Assembly (NCBI RefSeq): GCF_000213175.1
Contig: NW_009799104.1
Coordinates: forward strand, 1,068,196 to 1,132,195
Origin: Neurospora tetrasperma FGSC 2508
Lineage: Eukaryota > Ascomycota > Sordariomycetes > Sordariales > Sordariaceae
Direction of reading: 5' to 3'
DNA length: 64,000 nt
A model generated the notes under the pieces. It saw only the letters and a program-made list of their open reading frames with translations, was not told the DNA's origin and searched no databases. Positions 33,167 to 45,200 of this stretch are shown in pieces (the stretch's first letter is position 1; each line of letters opens with the position of its first letter). The translations under genes and the position numbers were made by a program.

Positions 33167-33778
33167 GCTGAAGATGTGATGTGACTTTGTCGAATTTTCC
33201 GATTCGATAGGTTTTGGATATAACAGGATGGACATCATAGCCTGTATATTATGTAAAAAATGGAATCATGTAAAAGAAGGATGTCGATCTGTACCTGTGC
33301 TTGGTAAAGGTAGGTGATTTGCAAAGCTCCATGAAGAGACTCACAAGGGAACACCTGGTCAAAAGAAAAAAAACCAACGTTCTATTTTTTCCAACAACCC
33401 GCGAAAAGTGACAAAGGCTAACCACACCGCCAGAGCCAACGAACAACCTCTATCTAGTTGTTGTAAAGATTCGAATTTCTGATCCGAAGCCGTTTAAATC
33501 ATGTGATGTGTAGTGTATAGGGGGTATCACTGTCCCTGGCGTTCTTATGTAGCGCAGCGCAGATGGAAAAAAGAGAAATGACGGATGAGATCATCGTAAG
33601 TTAAAGCGCCCTCGCTTTTTTTTTTCCCTGTCGTTGTTCGTTCTTCTTATTGTGGTTGTTGTTGTAAATCATTGTTAATACGATATCATGTTCGTTCCTG
33701 TCCATGGTATCGTTGATGACGGAGTGTTGTTCTTTAAATCCCACAAACCCAAACAGAAACGCCTTTTTAGGTGGTAAT
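33167..33778. other. Convergent intergenic region
   Basis: Shared 3' flank of the secreted nuclease (plus) and adenylosuccinate synthetase (minus). It includes GTT/TTG-rich sequence near 33650-33665 and a T9 run near 33616-33625. No gene is supported. Confidence 0.55.
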
Positions 33779-35623
33779 TTACTCCTTAATGGCGGAGGTC
33801 TTGCGGACAATCATGTCCTCACGCTTAGGGCCGGTGCCAATGTAGCAAATGGGGACGCCGACGAACTCCTCAATGAACTCAATGTAGGCGCGAGCCTCCT
33901 TGGGGAGATCGTACTACAGATGTGTGGTTAGTAAAGCAGCAAAGACGGTAATAAAAGACCCAAGTCGGTAAAAACTCACGTAGGTCTTGCAGTCAGTGAT
34001 GGGCTTGTTCCAGCCGGGAAGCTCCTTGTAGACAACCTCAAGGCTGTCGAGGATGTCGAGATCGGCAGGGAAGTACTCGACCTCCTCACCGGTCTGAGGG
34101 TCCTTGTAAGCGACGGCAACCTTGATGGTCTCGAAAGTGTCGAGGATATCGAGCTTGGTAAGGTTGAGGGCGGTATAGTTGTTGATGGCGGTCGAGTACT
34201 TGAGGACGACGAGATCGAGCCAGCCGCAACGACGCTTGCGACCAGTGCTGACACCCCACTCGCGACCAATCTCTTGGAGCTTGGTACCAGCCTCCTCGAG
34301 GTCCTCAGTCTTGAAGGGACCACCACCGACACGAGTGGTCTATTGTCACGGAAACGTCGGTTAGCAAACCTGATCATGACGTCATATCCTGAAGGGCTTC
34401 AAAGGCGTGAAAAGAAAAAGAAACTCACGTAGGCCTTGACGACACCAATGATGTTGTCAATCTTGGTAGGGTTGATGGCAAGACCAGTGATGATACCACC
34501 AAGACCGGTGTTGCTGGAAGTGACATAGGGGTAGGTGCCGTAGTCAATATCCAGCATGAGGGCGTTGGCACCCTCGATGAGGATCTTGTAGCCGCGGTCC
34601 TGGGCCTCCTTCATGTACTGGATGGCATCGACAGTATAGCGGGCGAGCTTGACACGGTACTCCTTGAAGCGGGCAATCTCCTCCTCGACATCGTACTTGA
34701 GGAGATCACCAAATCTCTTCTTGTAGCCGGCAGCGAGTTGCCTGAGCTTGCGCTCAAAGATCTCTTCGTTGAAGATCTCGTGGATTCTGACACCGCTTCT
34801 CTGTATGAGACATGGTCTTGTCAGCGCCTCTATTCTGGTTGTAGTGTCTTTCGGGTTACCATACCGCCATCTTGGTGCTGTAAGAGGGACCGATACCACG
34901 GCCGGTGGTGCCGATCTTGCGGTCACCGAGCTCAACCTCCTCGAGACCATCAACGGCAGCGTGAAGGTCAAAGTTGACGTGGCAGCGGTCGGAGACGAGG
35001 ATACGGTTGTGAACATCGGTGAGGCCCTTCTCCTCAAGCTTGCTGAGCTCGCTGAAGAAGCTGGGGACGTGGAAGACGACAGAGGAACCGATGAGGTTCA
35101 TGCAGTTAGGGTTGACGAGACCGGAAGGGAGAAGGTGGAAGTCGTACTCGACGCCATTGGCGACTGTGGCACGGCAGCAATGTCAGTTATCTTTCCTGTT
35201 GGCGTACATTGTGACCCTGGGGCATCGAGGCGCATCCGGGACTTGAAGCCATCAAGGTACACGTACCGATGGAGTGACCAGCGTTGTGGCCGCCAGCGGC
35301 TCTGGCGCAGATCTGGGCCTTGGGGCAGAGGATGTCGGTAAGCTTTCCTGTACGTCGGGTAAGTCAGTCGCTGTGCATATTGTGTCGCAGGGAGGTATAT
35401 CGGTTGTGTATTTTTGAAATTGAGGGCGTGTATTCTACGTGTGTGTAATGTGTGGCTGTATTGCCATGTTTGTATCGTACCTTTACCCTCGTCACTATAA
35501 CAGAACAACAACACCAAACGGTCAGCTACTATCTCCGATACGTGCCGGGTCCCGGACTTGAGCAACTCGGCAAAGAAGTGGATTCACTTACCCCCACTGG
35601 GAACCAAGAATGAGAGTGGCCAT
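33779..35623 (-). CDS. ADE12: Adenylosuccinate synthetase, 430 aa
   Basis: It catalyses IMP + aspartate + GTP to adenylosuccinate, the first committed step of AMP synthesis in the cytosol. Seven exons (minus): 35623-35592, 35494-35481, 35347-35267, 35163-34865, 34800-34429, 34339-33980, 33913-33779; introns 97, 133, 103, 64, 89 and 66 nt. The total of 431 codons equals the usual family length (yeast about 433). The first three exons, of 32, 14 and 81 nt, rebuild the P-loop QWGDEGKGK exactly across two introns; the 14-nt exon encodes most of DEGK. Other family motifs are [46 protein letters not shown] and [10 protein letters not shown]. The start ATG is preceded by no in-frame alternative that keeps the N-terminal [11 protein letters not shown]. 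The gene is known as ADE12 in yeast; the Neurospora name may differ. Confidence 0.96.
35481..35494 (-). other. 14-nt micro-exon of adenylosuccinate synthetase
   Basis: On the minus strand the exon is preceded by TATAG and followed by GTACG. It is needed to restore the invariant QWGDEGKGK motif and the reading frame between exon 1 (ends GG) and exon 3 (begins GAAAG). Confidence 0.88.
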
Positions 35624-36689
35624 CTTGATGGATTGATTAGGGATAAACAAACAGAAGCTGTATCGAAAGAAGTGGTATGATAGTATTAGCACCTTTAGGT
35701 CGCCCTCAAGGTACGGAACGGAGTTCAAACGACGAAACCGAAAAGACGAGCGGGAAAGAGAAATGGCGCGGTGGGCGGACCGGCTTAAAGCCTAGAAAAG
35801 GGCCTCGCCCACTTCCCTTGCAAAAGATTTCACCTAGTTGCGGGGGTGGGGTTCTTCCTTTGCGCGCTTCAGGCGCTCGGTCAGGTCCCGCAGGAACAGG
35901 AAGTGCAAGTGCAAGTGGGCAATCGCAGCGGGGTTATTTCTTATCGGAGGCGGGCAACCCACCTTGCCCTGACTCACATCGCTGGACAGTTTAAGTTGAC
36001 TCGTCCCGTCCCATGTCCACTGTCAGGGCTGAGCTGAAGCACATCATCATATGTTAGTGCATGGTGTGTGGTGTTGGGATGGCGCAAGGAGTGAGGTGAT
36101 GCAAAATGAAGTGCGCAACAGCCGTTGACAAGTGGAATCATGTCGAGTCCAAGTCTGTGAGCGGCGTTTCTCAGAAATCGCATTGAAACAATGTTGCTAA
36201 AGGAACTGAATTCTCTTCCAATGCCCCAGTCACCCTCTCCTTCAGCGAGATGAGCCATTGCGTTATGTAGATACATGCCTCTGTTTTCCTTTCCCCGCCT
36301 CAACCCCAAGAATAGGTACATACCGCCCTAACAATAAAAATAGTGTAGACAACCCTGAGCACGTCCACACCCACCAAGGTGCGTAAGGGACCCACGTCTT
36401 CGGTACTGGAGGTGGAGTTGCATGAACTGGCGGCTGTGACTCTGCTATATCAGACATGTGATTGGCCAATTGCTGACCATGACAGTTCCCCCCCATCATT
36501 CTCATCCCAAGTTTAAACAACTTTCCCAAACCTTTTCTTTGTCCACGTTGAGGGTTCAACATTGACATAATACATGACCGGGTGTTCTGGCCTTTGACTA
36601 TTTGTCAGACCTTGCTCTTTCCAGTTGTGTATCGAGCACCACAATTAACTAAGAGCGAGCTTTTTTAGTTCGAGGGCGGGATACATACA
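35624..36689. other. Upstream region of adenylosuccinate synthetase
   Basis: About 1.1 kb between the synthetase start and the stop of the DUF3716-like gene, both on the minus strand. It should hold the synthetase promoter. No gene is supported. Confidence 0.5.
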
Positions 36690-38107
36690 CTAACTCGTAT
36701 GACTACTCTCTCTCCTCTCCAACCTGTCCAGCAAGACCTTGTTCATGGCGAGCAATCGCGTGTTCAAGTCTTCCTGCCACTCGACCAAGTTCCCATGAGT
36801 AGCCCTGAGTTTATCCGTCGACATCCTTCTATATCTCGTCTCCCAGGCCGTAACTTTGTTCACACTAGGACTGCTATCTGGGCGTAATAGGCTCGGGGGT
36901 TCGCCGTTATTCTGCTGGGCAATTTGGGCCTCCATGTGGGGGTAGTAGTCCGGAAAAGGTGTGTAAGCCGGAGAAACGGATGAGACGGACGCCAGGAATG
37001 CCGGATGCACTTGACCAGTATTCTCAAGCTGCTGCCCATGCTCCATCGGTTGTCCTTCTGCTGCTGCTGGTGGTGGTGGTGGTGGTGGTGGTGGGGAGAT
37101 GAGCAAGGGATTATATCGCGCCGCACCTAACCGTTCCTTACGCTTGCCGGCTGGGTTGCGGAAACTGCACAAGGAACCCTGACGCCCATACCAGCAGTTG
37201 GCACAAGCACCACCCGTTAGTTTAGCATCTTCTGAGTCTGCAAATGCCACACAACCAACAAAGGTCCCGCCCACATAACGCTTTTTGATTTTGACTCCTC
37301 TGCAGCGTGCGCAAGCCTGCTCGTCTGGCAGCAGATGGCCTGTCGCTTGAAGGAAGTAGGCGCTGAAATTGTCGGGTTTATTGTCCACAAAAGGTTTTCC
37401 AAGAATTGGCATTCGTTTTATGGGACGCTCAGCTAGATGTCGAGCGATTGGAGCAAGGTGATGGGGCAACTGAAAATTTGGTAGAGCGTGCTGAAATAAG
37501 TCGACAGGCGCTGGCGTTACACGTCAGTAAGTTGATAACATGGGTAGGAGTTGTAACTCACTCATGCCCACAAGATCTGGATGTAAAGGGAGTTTATCTG
37601 CTGAGGGACAACGAGGTGTCCAAGGGGAGACGTCTTCTGACACAATAAATCGCCCTGGCGCGGAATGGTTAGGGTAAGCACCACTTCCTATTTCAGATGT
37701 CACTTGGTTAGACCAGGATCTCAAGGCTCCGCGAACCAGATAACGGGATGCTTACCTTGGCCCTCTTCGTCGTCGTCCTCGTCCTCTTCATCCTCCTCAG
37801 AACTAGAATCTTCCTCTTCTTCATCAGACTCTTCTTCTTCTTGATCAAGCTTGGGATACTTTGCGACGTGATCATTTGCAAAGTCATCCGCCGGCGCTCT
37901 TTTAACGTTGTTAATGAGCTTGCCTGTGACGTGATTCCCAGTCGTTCCAGTATACTGAGAAGTCAGGCGTGAGGCTAGGACATCCATTGCACTTTCCCGT
38001 AGCTTCTGGAGAGAGTCAGATTCTGGAACGGCCTCAAGGGACCCCGGATCCGAGACCTCATCTTCGGAGGAGTTCTCATCGGACCTCTGCGATAGCGGCG
38101 GCGGCAT
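36690..38107 (-). CDS. Six-cysteine DUF3716-like protein, 432 aa
   Basis: Three exons (minus): 38107-37756, 37687-37562, 37510-36690; introns 68 nt (with a CTAAC branch) and 51 nt; joined frame 433 codons. The N-terminal third is very acidic (residues about 90-117 mostly Glu/Asp/Ser). The middle carries a Cys cluster: Cys226 and Cys229 (ACARCRG), Cys246 (FVGCVAF), Cys262 and Cys265 (ACANCWYG) and Cys274 (LCSFR). The pattern CxxC-C-CxxC-C fits the fungal DUF3716 domain and probably binds zinc. A polyproline run (about 9 Pro) and a charged C-terminal helix (WQEDLNTRLLAMNKVLLDRLERRE), possibly a coiled coil, follow. Nuclear role is plausible but not shown. The family's function is not known to me. 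Confidence 0.83.
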
Positions 38108-39503
38108 TGTATGTAATGGTCAAGTATCCCCGAAGCGCCGTCAGATTCAGAACACTTGCCCTCCAATAGAGCTGGTCAAAAATTCAAAAGTATTCTGGTC
38201 GTCTGGGTCAGCTTGTGTAAAAATAGTTTTGACAGGCGCCTCTCTGGGAGAGGGTATGTAAAAGGTATTGGCACGGACCAACAAAAAGGCAACGCGCTCC
38301 TGTTTGCTTGTTTGCTTCCTGGAGTGCAAAGCTCGCGGACAGCGGTCAAATAATCAATTAAAAAAAAAGGTGGTTGTTCCTCGAGACCACAAAGCTGCAA
38401 AGTTTTTGACGAGTCCTTGCAACCATTTGTGCGGTTATCACTTGTGCGCATATGCCGGAGTTAAGAAATCCCCAAAAAGATGTCGTCGCGAAGATGCAAC
38501 AAATGCTGTCGTTGTTTTGAAGGTATCCTTGTACCATGTGCCTTGTCCAATCAGATGTACCCGATAGTGACATAGAGGCTCCACTTAACTGTTCTCATCA
38601 ATCACCTCCGCTTCCTTCAACCTCACAACGGCACTCTTTCCTCCTCCTCCTCCAAGTTCTCCAATTCCCTCAGCTTCCTTGCCCACCCTCTTTTCACCGC
38701 CACAAAATGGTTCATCCGTCAAATTACAATGCCCGATAACCATCTCGTCAAGTGTTGAGTGATCATGCTGGTCATCAATCTGATCACTTTACAATCATAG
38801 TTCGGAAATCGCAGAGGCCAAATCTGGTCTGCCCAAACCACCGTCGAGAGGGATGATCACGCATACTACGAAGGACATCGAGGTCCGACTCGAACCCCAA
38901 CATTCCAGGTGCCCCGATGCGTCAGCACTCGAGATTATACAGGGCGGTTGCGAAGTCCACCATGGCTGAAATTGAGTTGCATTTGAGGGCTCGTGACGGA
39001 AGACGCCATGACCGATGGAAATACATCCTACGGGTTGCAACCATCCTCATCTCAGCAACATCTCATTCTTCGAATACATGTTGTTAGGGGATATGCATAC
39101 TTAACCAGCCGTCACTCTTTGCGTTGGCCACGGCCCATCAATGCGCACGAAAAATACAACCCGACATGGTCAAACCACAATCTCCTTGATCTTGTCGCTT
39201 GCGGCCTTGATACACGTAACTTTCTTCCTCTTAGCTGTTCCCCTCCTAGCCGTTCAACTAGGATCAATCACAATTTACAGCCATATTGCAGTCCACTTAT
39301 CCCAGGCAGGTCCATATCACGAAAAAGTGAAAAGACAGCATCACAAAGATTCAAGAATTCCAAAGACTGACATTCGTTATAGTAAAGTAGCTAGTCATCA
39401 CTTCATAACCCTTGGGCCAGCAGTAATCTAACCAACAAACAACTCTCGAAATGAATACCCAACTTCAATCCGTCCCTCCTAAACCCTCTCAAGTCCAACT
39501 CTT
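38108..39503. other. Intergenic region, 1.4 kb
   Basis: No gene is supported. It should hold the promoter of the DUF3716-like gene (left end, minus strand) and the 3' flank of the GH55 gene. Frames of 60-125 codons lack motifs. Confidence 0.5.
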
Positions 39504-42227
39504 TCAAGCGGAAGCGGTGTGGACATACGCAACAGAATCAACAAACATGCCGTCGTTATCCGCCGCCGGGATGATATCCATCCCATCCACCGTCGCCATA
39601 TACGTCGTGCCCACCGTGTTCAGATTATACACCGAGACATCATTCGTCCCCTCCAGCGAAAACATGTTCCTCTGGCAGTTTTTACCGTCGATGCACGCCG
39701 ACTGATCATAGTTGTTAAAGAAGCTGTACAAGCCCGCACCATACACTCTAACACCCTCGCTATCCACGATTCTCAGACCCCAGCCATCCTCGCCGGGTCC
39801 AAACAAAGGATCATGGAACCGCTCATCGAGAGGGAACGGGAACCGCGCATCCGGGTTGGGCTGGTAGTACGCCGTTTCGGTCTGGATCTGGCCCATCTCG
39901 ATGTCGTTCGTGTTATAAAGCTGGTACTCGTACATCTGATGATGCTCGACGCCGGTGCCGACCAACCAGATCTGGCCGGCGAGGGACTCGATCAACAGGC
40001 CGCGGCCGGCGTAGACGGTAATCTGCGAGTTGTCGGCTTCATCCTCGATGTCGTGGTCCGCCACCCACAACCAGCAGTTCTCCATGTAAAGACCGGACGA
40101 CAGGGCGGTGATGTGCATGCTCATGAACGCGGCGATGCAGTTCGGTTTAACGTTGCCAGGAGGATTGGCGTTAATCGTGGGGGTCTTGGCGCACTGCTCC
40201 CGCTGCAAATTGGACCCCATGAACCCGCCGATGCGGACGTGCACGTCCCACATGCCCGAAGGTTGCTCGGAACCGGCGCTGGCGAGGTTGTACTGAATAC
40301 CGATCGCGCCAGCCTGCCGTCCGCGCGTGGATACGATGGTGTCAGACCATTCGATGCTGCCCGGCTGACCTGCAATACCGATTTGCACGACAGGCTGGGG
40401 GTTGGCCATGTTGTTGAAAATTGGACCAGCTGAGACGATCTGTGGGTACGACTCGCCCGTGATGCGGGTGCCTGGCGGGATGAAGACGGTGCTCGTCACG
40501 ATGTACTGCCCGTGGTCAATGTAGGCGACCTTGCCCTGTTTGGCCGCGGCGGTGAAAAGCTGGTTGAGTGCGTCGGTATCGTCTGTCTGGCCGTTACCGA
40601 CGGCGCCGAAGGAGCGCGCACTTAGGAAGGCGGAGGCCGGCAGGTCAGAGTAGAGAGGCTTGGAGCGGGCGTAGTAGCGGCCGTCGGGAGTTAGCAGACT
40701 GGCAGGACGCGGAAAGGGAGTGAATGTGCCTGCGATGGGAGTGCCGGGAGTGTTGTTCTGGGCGGTGGCCGTGTTGTACTCGTTGCCCCTGCCCCAGGCG
40801 CGGATGACCGTGTTGACGGGCGTGCCGGCAAGGTCGATGCCGCCGTTGTTCAGATCGCGGATGGCGATAGGCACGTTGTTGAGCACGATGTTCTCGAAGA
40901 TAAAGTTGTTGACGGACCGCGTGTCCGCGCCGTTGGCATTGCCAATCAGGATGCCGGTAGGCGTGTTGCTGATAGAGCTGTCGAGGATGGTGATGGAACC
41001 GACCTGGTATTGACCCAAGGATTCGGGATCGTTGCTGATTGAGGTAAAGTCAAAGCCAACGCCGCAGTTGTTGATGCTAATGCCTTGGTACGTCCAACCC
41101 CAGGACCAGATCTGCCGAATGGCAGTCTGCACATTGTTGAACACCAGGTTGCGCATGGTGAACTGCTGGTTACCAACTTGGAGACCATAGCGACCACCGT
41201 TGAAGGTCAGGTTACCGAGGTAACCACCCGATCCCGACTCGATAAAGATGCCCTGCTGCGTTGTAGCAATGTCCCGAGACATCCTGAACTCGATGTTGGA
41301 AAGAGAAGTGGCCTGCGAGGAAGGCCAGTGAATACCTGCCAGTCCTGGGGCGTTAGGATCCGTGGGCGGTGGCGCAGCGGTCATGTCGATGATGAAGTTG
41401 GAAATCTGGCGCCAGAAGACGTTGGTGGAGCCCCAGGCTAGGTTACCATTGCTCTGGTATGGGTTGCTGTCAATGACCCAGTTAGCGGTGAAGTTGCCGC
41501 TGGCCTTGATCGTGGGCGGGCATCGCGCGTTGCCGATGATCTGGGTGTAGTAGTAGTCGATGATGGGACGGGACACGAGGTACGTGCCAGGCGGGAAGTA
41601 GACGAGAGCTGGGCTCGTGGTGGAACCATCGCATCCCGGGCCGCACCGGTTACCGGAGCTGATGGCGGCGTTGATGGCGTCGGTGTCATCGTTAATGCCA
41701 TCGCCCCTGGCGCCAAAGTCTCTGACGCTACGGAAGACACTATAGCCCGGAATGGCATAGGGAGCAAGGCCCTGGTGAGCAATGTTTTCGAGCCAGTAGT
41801 CGCTGCAAGCAGTCGGGCTGGCAGTAGACGTGGTGGTGGCAGTTGTGGTGGTCGGGTTGGTGGTGGTGGTGCCGGTGGTGGTAGTGACGTCGGTGGTGGT
41901 AGAGATGTCGGTGGTGGTGGTGGTGGTGGTAGTGGTGGTGGTTATGGGTGAGCTGCCGTTGCCATTATACGGAGGAAAACCACCGTGGGTACCGTTGCCG
42001 TGAAACGGGGGATAACCAGGGGGTCCGCCGTGACCACCACCACCATGGCCAGCACCATGGCCACCGCCATTGCCAGCTCCATTGTGAGAGCCGCCTCCGG
42101 GACCATGGGCATGGCTTACGCCGCCGTTGTGGGGACCGTGCGGGCGGCAGGGCGAGGCAGCTACACCCGAACCTGGAACTAGAGGGAGAAGCCCTATCAG
42201 GGCGGGAAAGAACGAGTGGCTGCGCAT
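39504..42227 (-). CDS. GH55 exo-beta-1,3-glucanase, secreted, 907 aa
   Basis: Single-exon gene. Hydrolyses glucose from the non-reducing end of beta-1,3-glucan in cell walls or laminarin. Signal peptide MRSHSFFPALIGLLPLVPG. Next comes an unusual Gly/His/Asn-rich segment (about residues 30-90), then a Thr-rich linker (about 95-140) likely to be O-glycosylated. The catalytic part has the two-fold GH55 layout: first beta-helix opening with SVRDFGARGDGINDDTDA (about 172), second with ARSFGAVGNGQTDDTDALN (about 540). Other family stretches are ALVYFPPGTYLVS, GLAGIHWPSSQATSL, YLGNLTFNGGRYGLQVGNQQ, WLWVADHDIED and YVIGTGVEHH-like GTGVEHHQMYEYQL. Length is longer than typical GH55 enzymes (about 750-800) because of the N-terminal extension. 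Repetitive GGT/GTG DNA at 41850-41950 encodes the linker. A large plus-strand frame (39519-40433) is its shadow. Confidence 0.94.
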   Translation of the reverse strand: MRSHSFFPALIGLLPLVPGSGVAASPCRPHGPHNGGVSHAHGPGGGSHNGAGNGGGHGAGHGGGGHGGPPGYPPFHGNGTHGGFPPYNGNGSSPITTTTTTTTTTTDISTTTDVTTTTGTTTTNPTTTTATTTSTASPTACSDYWLENIAHQGLAPYAIPGYSVFRSVRDFGARGDGINDDTDAINAAISSGNRCGPGCDGSTTSPALVYFPPGTYLVSRPIIDYYYTQIIGNARCPPTIKASGNFTANWVIDSNPYQSNGNLAWGSTNVFWRQISNFIIDMTAAPPPTDPNAPGLAGIHWPSSQATSLSNIEFRMSRDIATTQQGIFIESGSGGYLGNLTFNGGRYGLQVGNQQFTMRNLVFNNVQTAIRQIWSWGWTYQGISINNCGVGFDFTSISNDPESLGQYQVGSITILDSSISNTPTGILIGNANGADTRSVNNFIFENIVLNNVPIAIRDLNNGGIDLAGTPVNTVIRAWGRGNEYNTATAQNNTPGTPIAGTFTPFPRPASLLTPDGRYYARSKPLYSDLPASAFLSARSFGAVGNGQTDDTDALNQLFTAAAKQGKVAYIDHGQYIVTSTVFIPPGTRITGESYPQIVSAGPIFNNMANPQPVVQIGIAGQPGSIEWSDTIVSTRGRQAGAIGIQYNLASAGSEQPSGMWDVHVRIGGFMGSNLQREQCAKTPTINANPPGNVKPNCIAAFMSMHITALSSGLYMENCWLWVADHDIEDEADNSQITVYAGRGLLIESLAGQIWLVGTGVEHHQMYEYQLYNTNDIEMGQIQTETAYYQPNPDARFPFPLDERFHDPLFGPGEDGWGLRIVDSEGVRVYGAGLYSFFNNYDQSACIDGKNCQRNMFSLEGTNDVSVYNLNTVGTTYMATVDGMDIIPAADNDGMFVDSVAYVHTASA
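41845..41945 (-). repeat. Low-complexity DNA encoding the Thr-rich linker of GH55
   Basis: On the plus strand GTGGTGGTG-like runs encode runs of ACC/ACT Thr codons on the minus strand. Replication slippage here would change linker length in frame. Confidence 0.75.
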
Positions 42228-45200
42228 CCTGAAGAAGTGTGCAAAGAGTGACTGGATGCGTTGAGGGAACTATCTGGTCAGCATGAAGAAACGATGCCCT
42301 TACTCCTGGTAAAGACAAGAAGACGATCTCAGGATGCTCTTCATCAAAACGGGGGAAGGGGCGGCGGATCTCACATGGCTTTAAAGGAGATTTAGCGGGT
42401 TACTGATGCGCGTGGTTTGCCCATGGGGAAGGAAGGCCCAGCAATGTTCGATCTCGGAAACGCGGATTGTCGAAGTGTGGAATTCAAGACGATGAGGGCA
42501 TGGGCATGGAGCATCGCATAGGCCGGATTTCCAATGGCAGGGCAGTCGCCGTGGTAACGGAGCAGAGATATGATATACAAATCTCAGCTCCATGCCTAAC
42601 AAGACCACCTCAGATTGTGGCATGGTGACAATGAATGCAGGTCCCGTCCACCACACCTTAGGCACTTAGCCTGTGATGGTGTGCGCGATTGTCGATCACC
42701 TTCAACCACCCCTGCATGTTCACATCCTCTCGGGGGAAAAAAGAAGGAGGAAAAGCAATTCGCATGCAACTCTCTTCACGTGTTTGTTGTTGTTCAGCTT
42801 TCAGAGGCCAAGGCCTCTCTGTATCCCTTCCCAAGGGTATTCAATCAATCGCATCCGATACCTTTGCTTATTTCACATCTCTCTCATTCATCGATAGTAC
42901 TCGGTGCGCAAGCAAGGTAAGTCACTTTCATCATCTACACTACACTACCACGCGACACTCGAAATTTCGAGATCCATTCGCCTGTCATTTAGCCAGGGAT
43001 AGGCCAGCCAGTGCAGTCACAAGCCATCCCAAGCCATGAAGCCCGAAGGAAAGCTATTCCCGAAAAGACTCATTGGTGCTAATGGGGAATAAAGAAGGGA
43101 GTTAAGATTAGTGACAAGGGAGTACCCTATGAATGGGGACAGGGGTCGGCGGCGGACTTAAGTGATGACAGGGGTGAGACACATCAACACCCGCTACAGG
43201 TTCACACATTCCGATGCCCGGCCTACTCATCCAATGGAGACCGACTCCAGACCTACTTTGCTTGACGTACATAGCTCAAAGTTTCTTCCTGGCGAGAATG
43301 CGGTCGACAAATATTGCGTATGCTTCCTTTTTGGCTTGGTTGTTTATCACCTGCTCAGAGAGGAGAGAAAGGAGCTTGCACTCAAATCAGGTACGTGTGT
43401 TGTTGCATCTTTTTTTTTCTCCCTTGCTCGGTGCGGGCTTGTTTGTGCTTTCTTGGCTTTTCATCTCGTGCATGTCACGATGCTTTTTTTTCTCTTTTTT
43501 TTTTTCTTTTTATCTTTATTTATTTTTTTTATTTTTTTGTTCGTGGATGGGAACCCGTGATGGAAATTGCGCGCGGTCTGTTGGTGACTCCACGACACTG
43601 TGACCAACGAACGACAAGGAGAAGGCGATTCCCAATGCCGGATTAGGTGCTACACCCGGCTTTCGGTCGGTCTAACGGACATGGATGGTCTCGTGGTGAG
43701 TTTAACGTGGTCTTGGTTCCAGTGTGTTTCCCTTCCTTTCGTGGCTTTGGCGTATGATACTCAAGTCGACTCAGATGAGCAACTTGACCGAAGCTTCCTT
43801 GAAGTTAGGATCCCGACTTATGAGCTTCTCCTCCATCCTCATTCAAAGTCAGCGCCGAAGCGGGAGGTATGGCGCTGTTGCGCGATCAACATCAAATCGG
43901 CACGCATGTCTGAAGATTAAATCCCGGCGGCGATCATCGAGAAGTTCATGCGCGTACCCATGTACTTGCCTGCCCTGATTCCGATGATGGTCCAGAATCC
44001 ATGAATATCGCAAAATCCAATGGGATTTCTCATGGCGCGTATTCTATACCTGGATCACACGGTTCCTGCATTGGCGCTTGTACAACGGCAAGCGGGGGTT
44101 GTGTTACCTCATTTCAGGATCGGAACACGAATTCGGCCCCAGCGCTGAGTCGCGGGGTTGAAGCTGGGTAGTCTCGCAATATTCGGAAAGTCGTTGTCAT
44201 CGTTGCATGTTGAAAGCTTGCGGATTAACCCCGCTCATCGTGGGGAAGGTGTAACATCAGATCCTTTGCCCCAGGAAATCGGGTTCCTGGAGCAAACATA
44301 CAGTTTTGCAGGGAATTCCGTTGTGACGCGGAATAAGCGAATAAGGGGAACGCGAAATTCAGCCAAGGGTATTGTGGGAGTTTCCATCCACTGTAGAGGA
44401 CGCATGTGCTCTTTATGAAGAGCCGCGATGGTATTGCCGAATACGACGGATTGTACATCAATTTCACCATCTTTAGTAAACAATATCGGTTACAGTCTAG
44501 GTGGTTTTGGAAAACGAAATGGAAAAATTTGGAGGGCACATTCCATACCACAACAACATCAGAAGAAAAGTCGGAACAACCACATTCCAGCTTCCCTTCC
44601 TAGCCTTCTCAACATCTCGCTCAAAAGAATTGAACATTGCCAACTGGATGGCGCTCATTGGCGCCAGGATCATGACTCAAGCTGTATCTTGGTTTTCCCC
44701 CTTCAACTTGGTTAGAGATACACAGCCTCAACCTCATCAACTACATCTACGCTTTGTAGGCCTCCACATAACATATCCCCTACTATACCTCCATCTCCCA
44801 AGTCCAATACACCATTGGCACGGCATGCCAGAGGGTCCCCCGTGTTCCGTCACCGTGTAATGGCAATTGCAGTCCCCTGGTCGGACGTTGACTGCTTGTG
44901 TGAAGGAAGGGTAGGTCGTGATGTGAGAGCAGGCGTGGTTGATGGAGCCTTGAAAGATTGTCCAGCACATTTTGTTGTTGTAGGTTCATAGGTATTGGGC
45001 GAGTGTGTTGTTGGACTTACGTCGCCGAAATCCCTTAGTTACGGGAGAGAATATGAGGAAAATAATTTCTTGTCTTCAGAAATGTGTCTTCGCTCGTGTG
45101 TAGAGCGTTGAGCGTCGACCTGAACTTGGAACTGCTTGCGAATCGCGACACTGGTTAATGAACGCTGAACAAAAGTATCAAATTGCTCGCCATGCTATAT

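Noticed and set aside
39519-40433. Plus-strand frame of 304 codons
   Set aside because: Exact antisense shadow of the GH55 gene; no motifs and codon bias belongs to the minus strand.
43162-43646. Phe/Leu-rich frames resembling membrane proteins
   Set aside because: They are created by T homopolymer runs in noncoding DNA.
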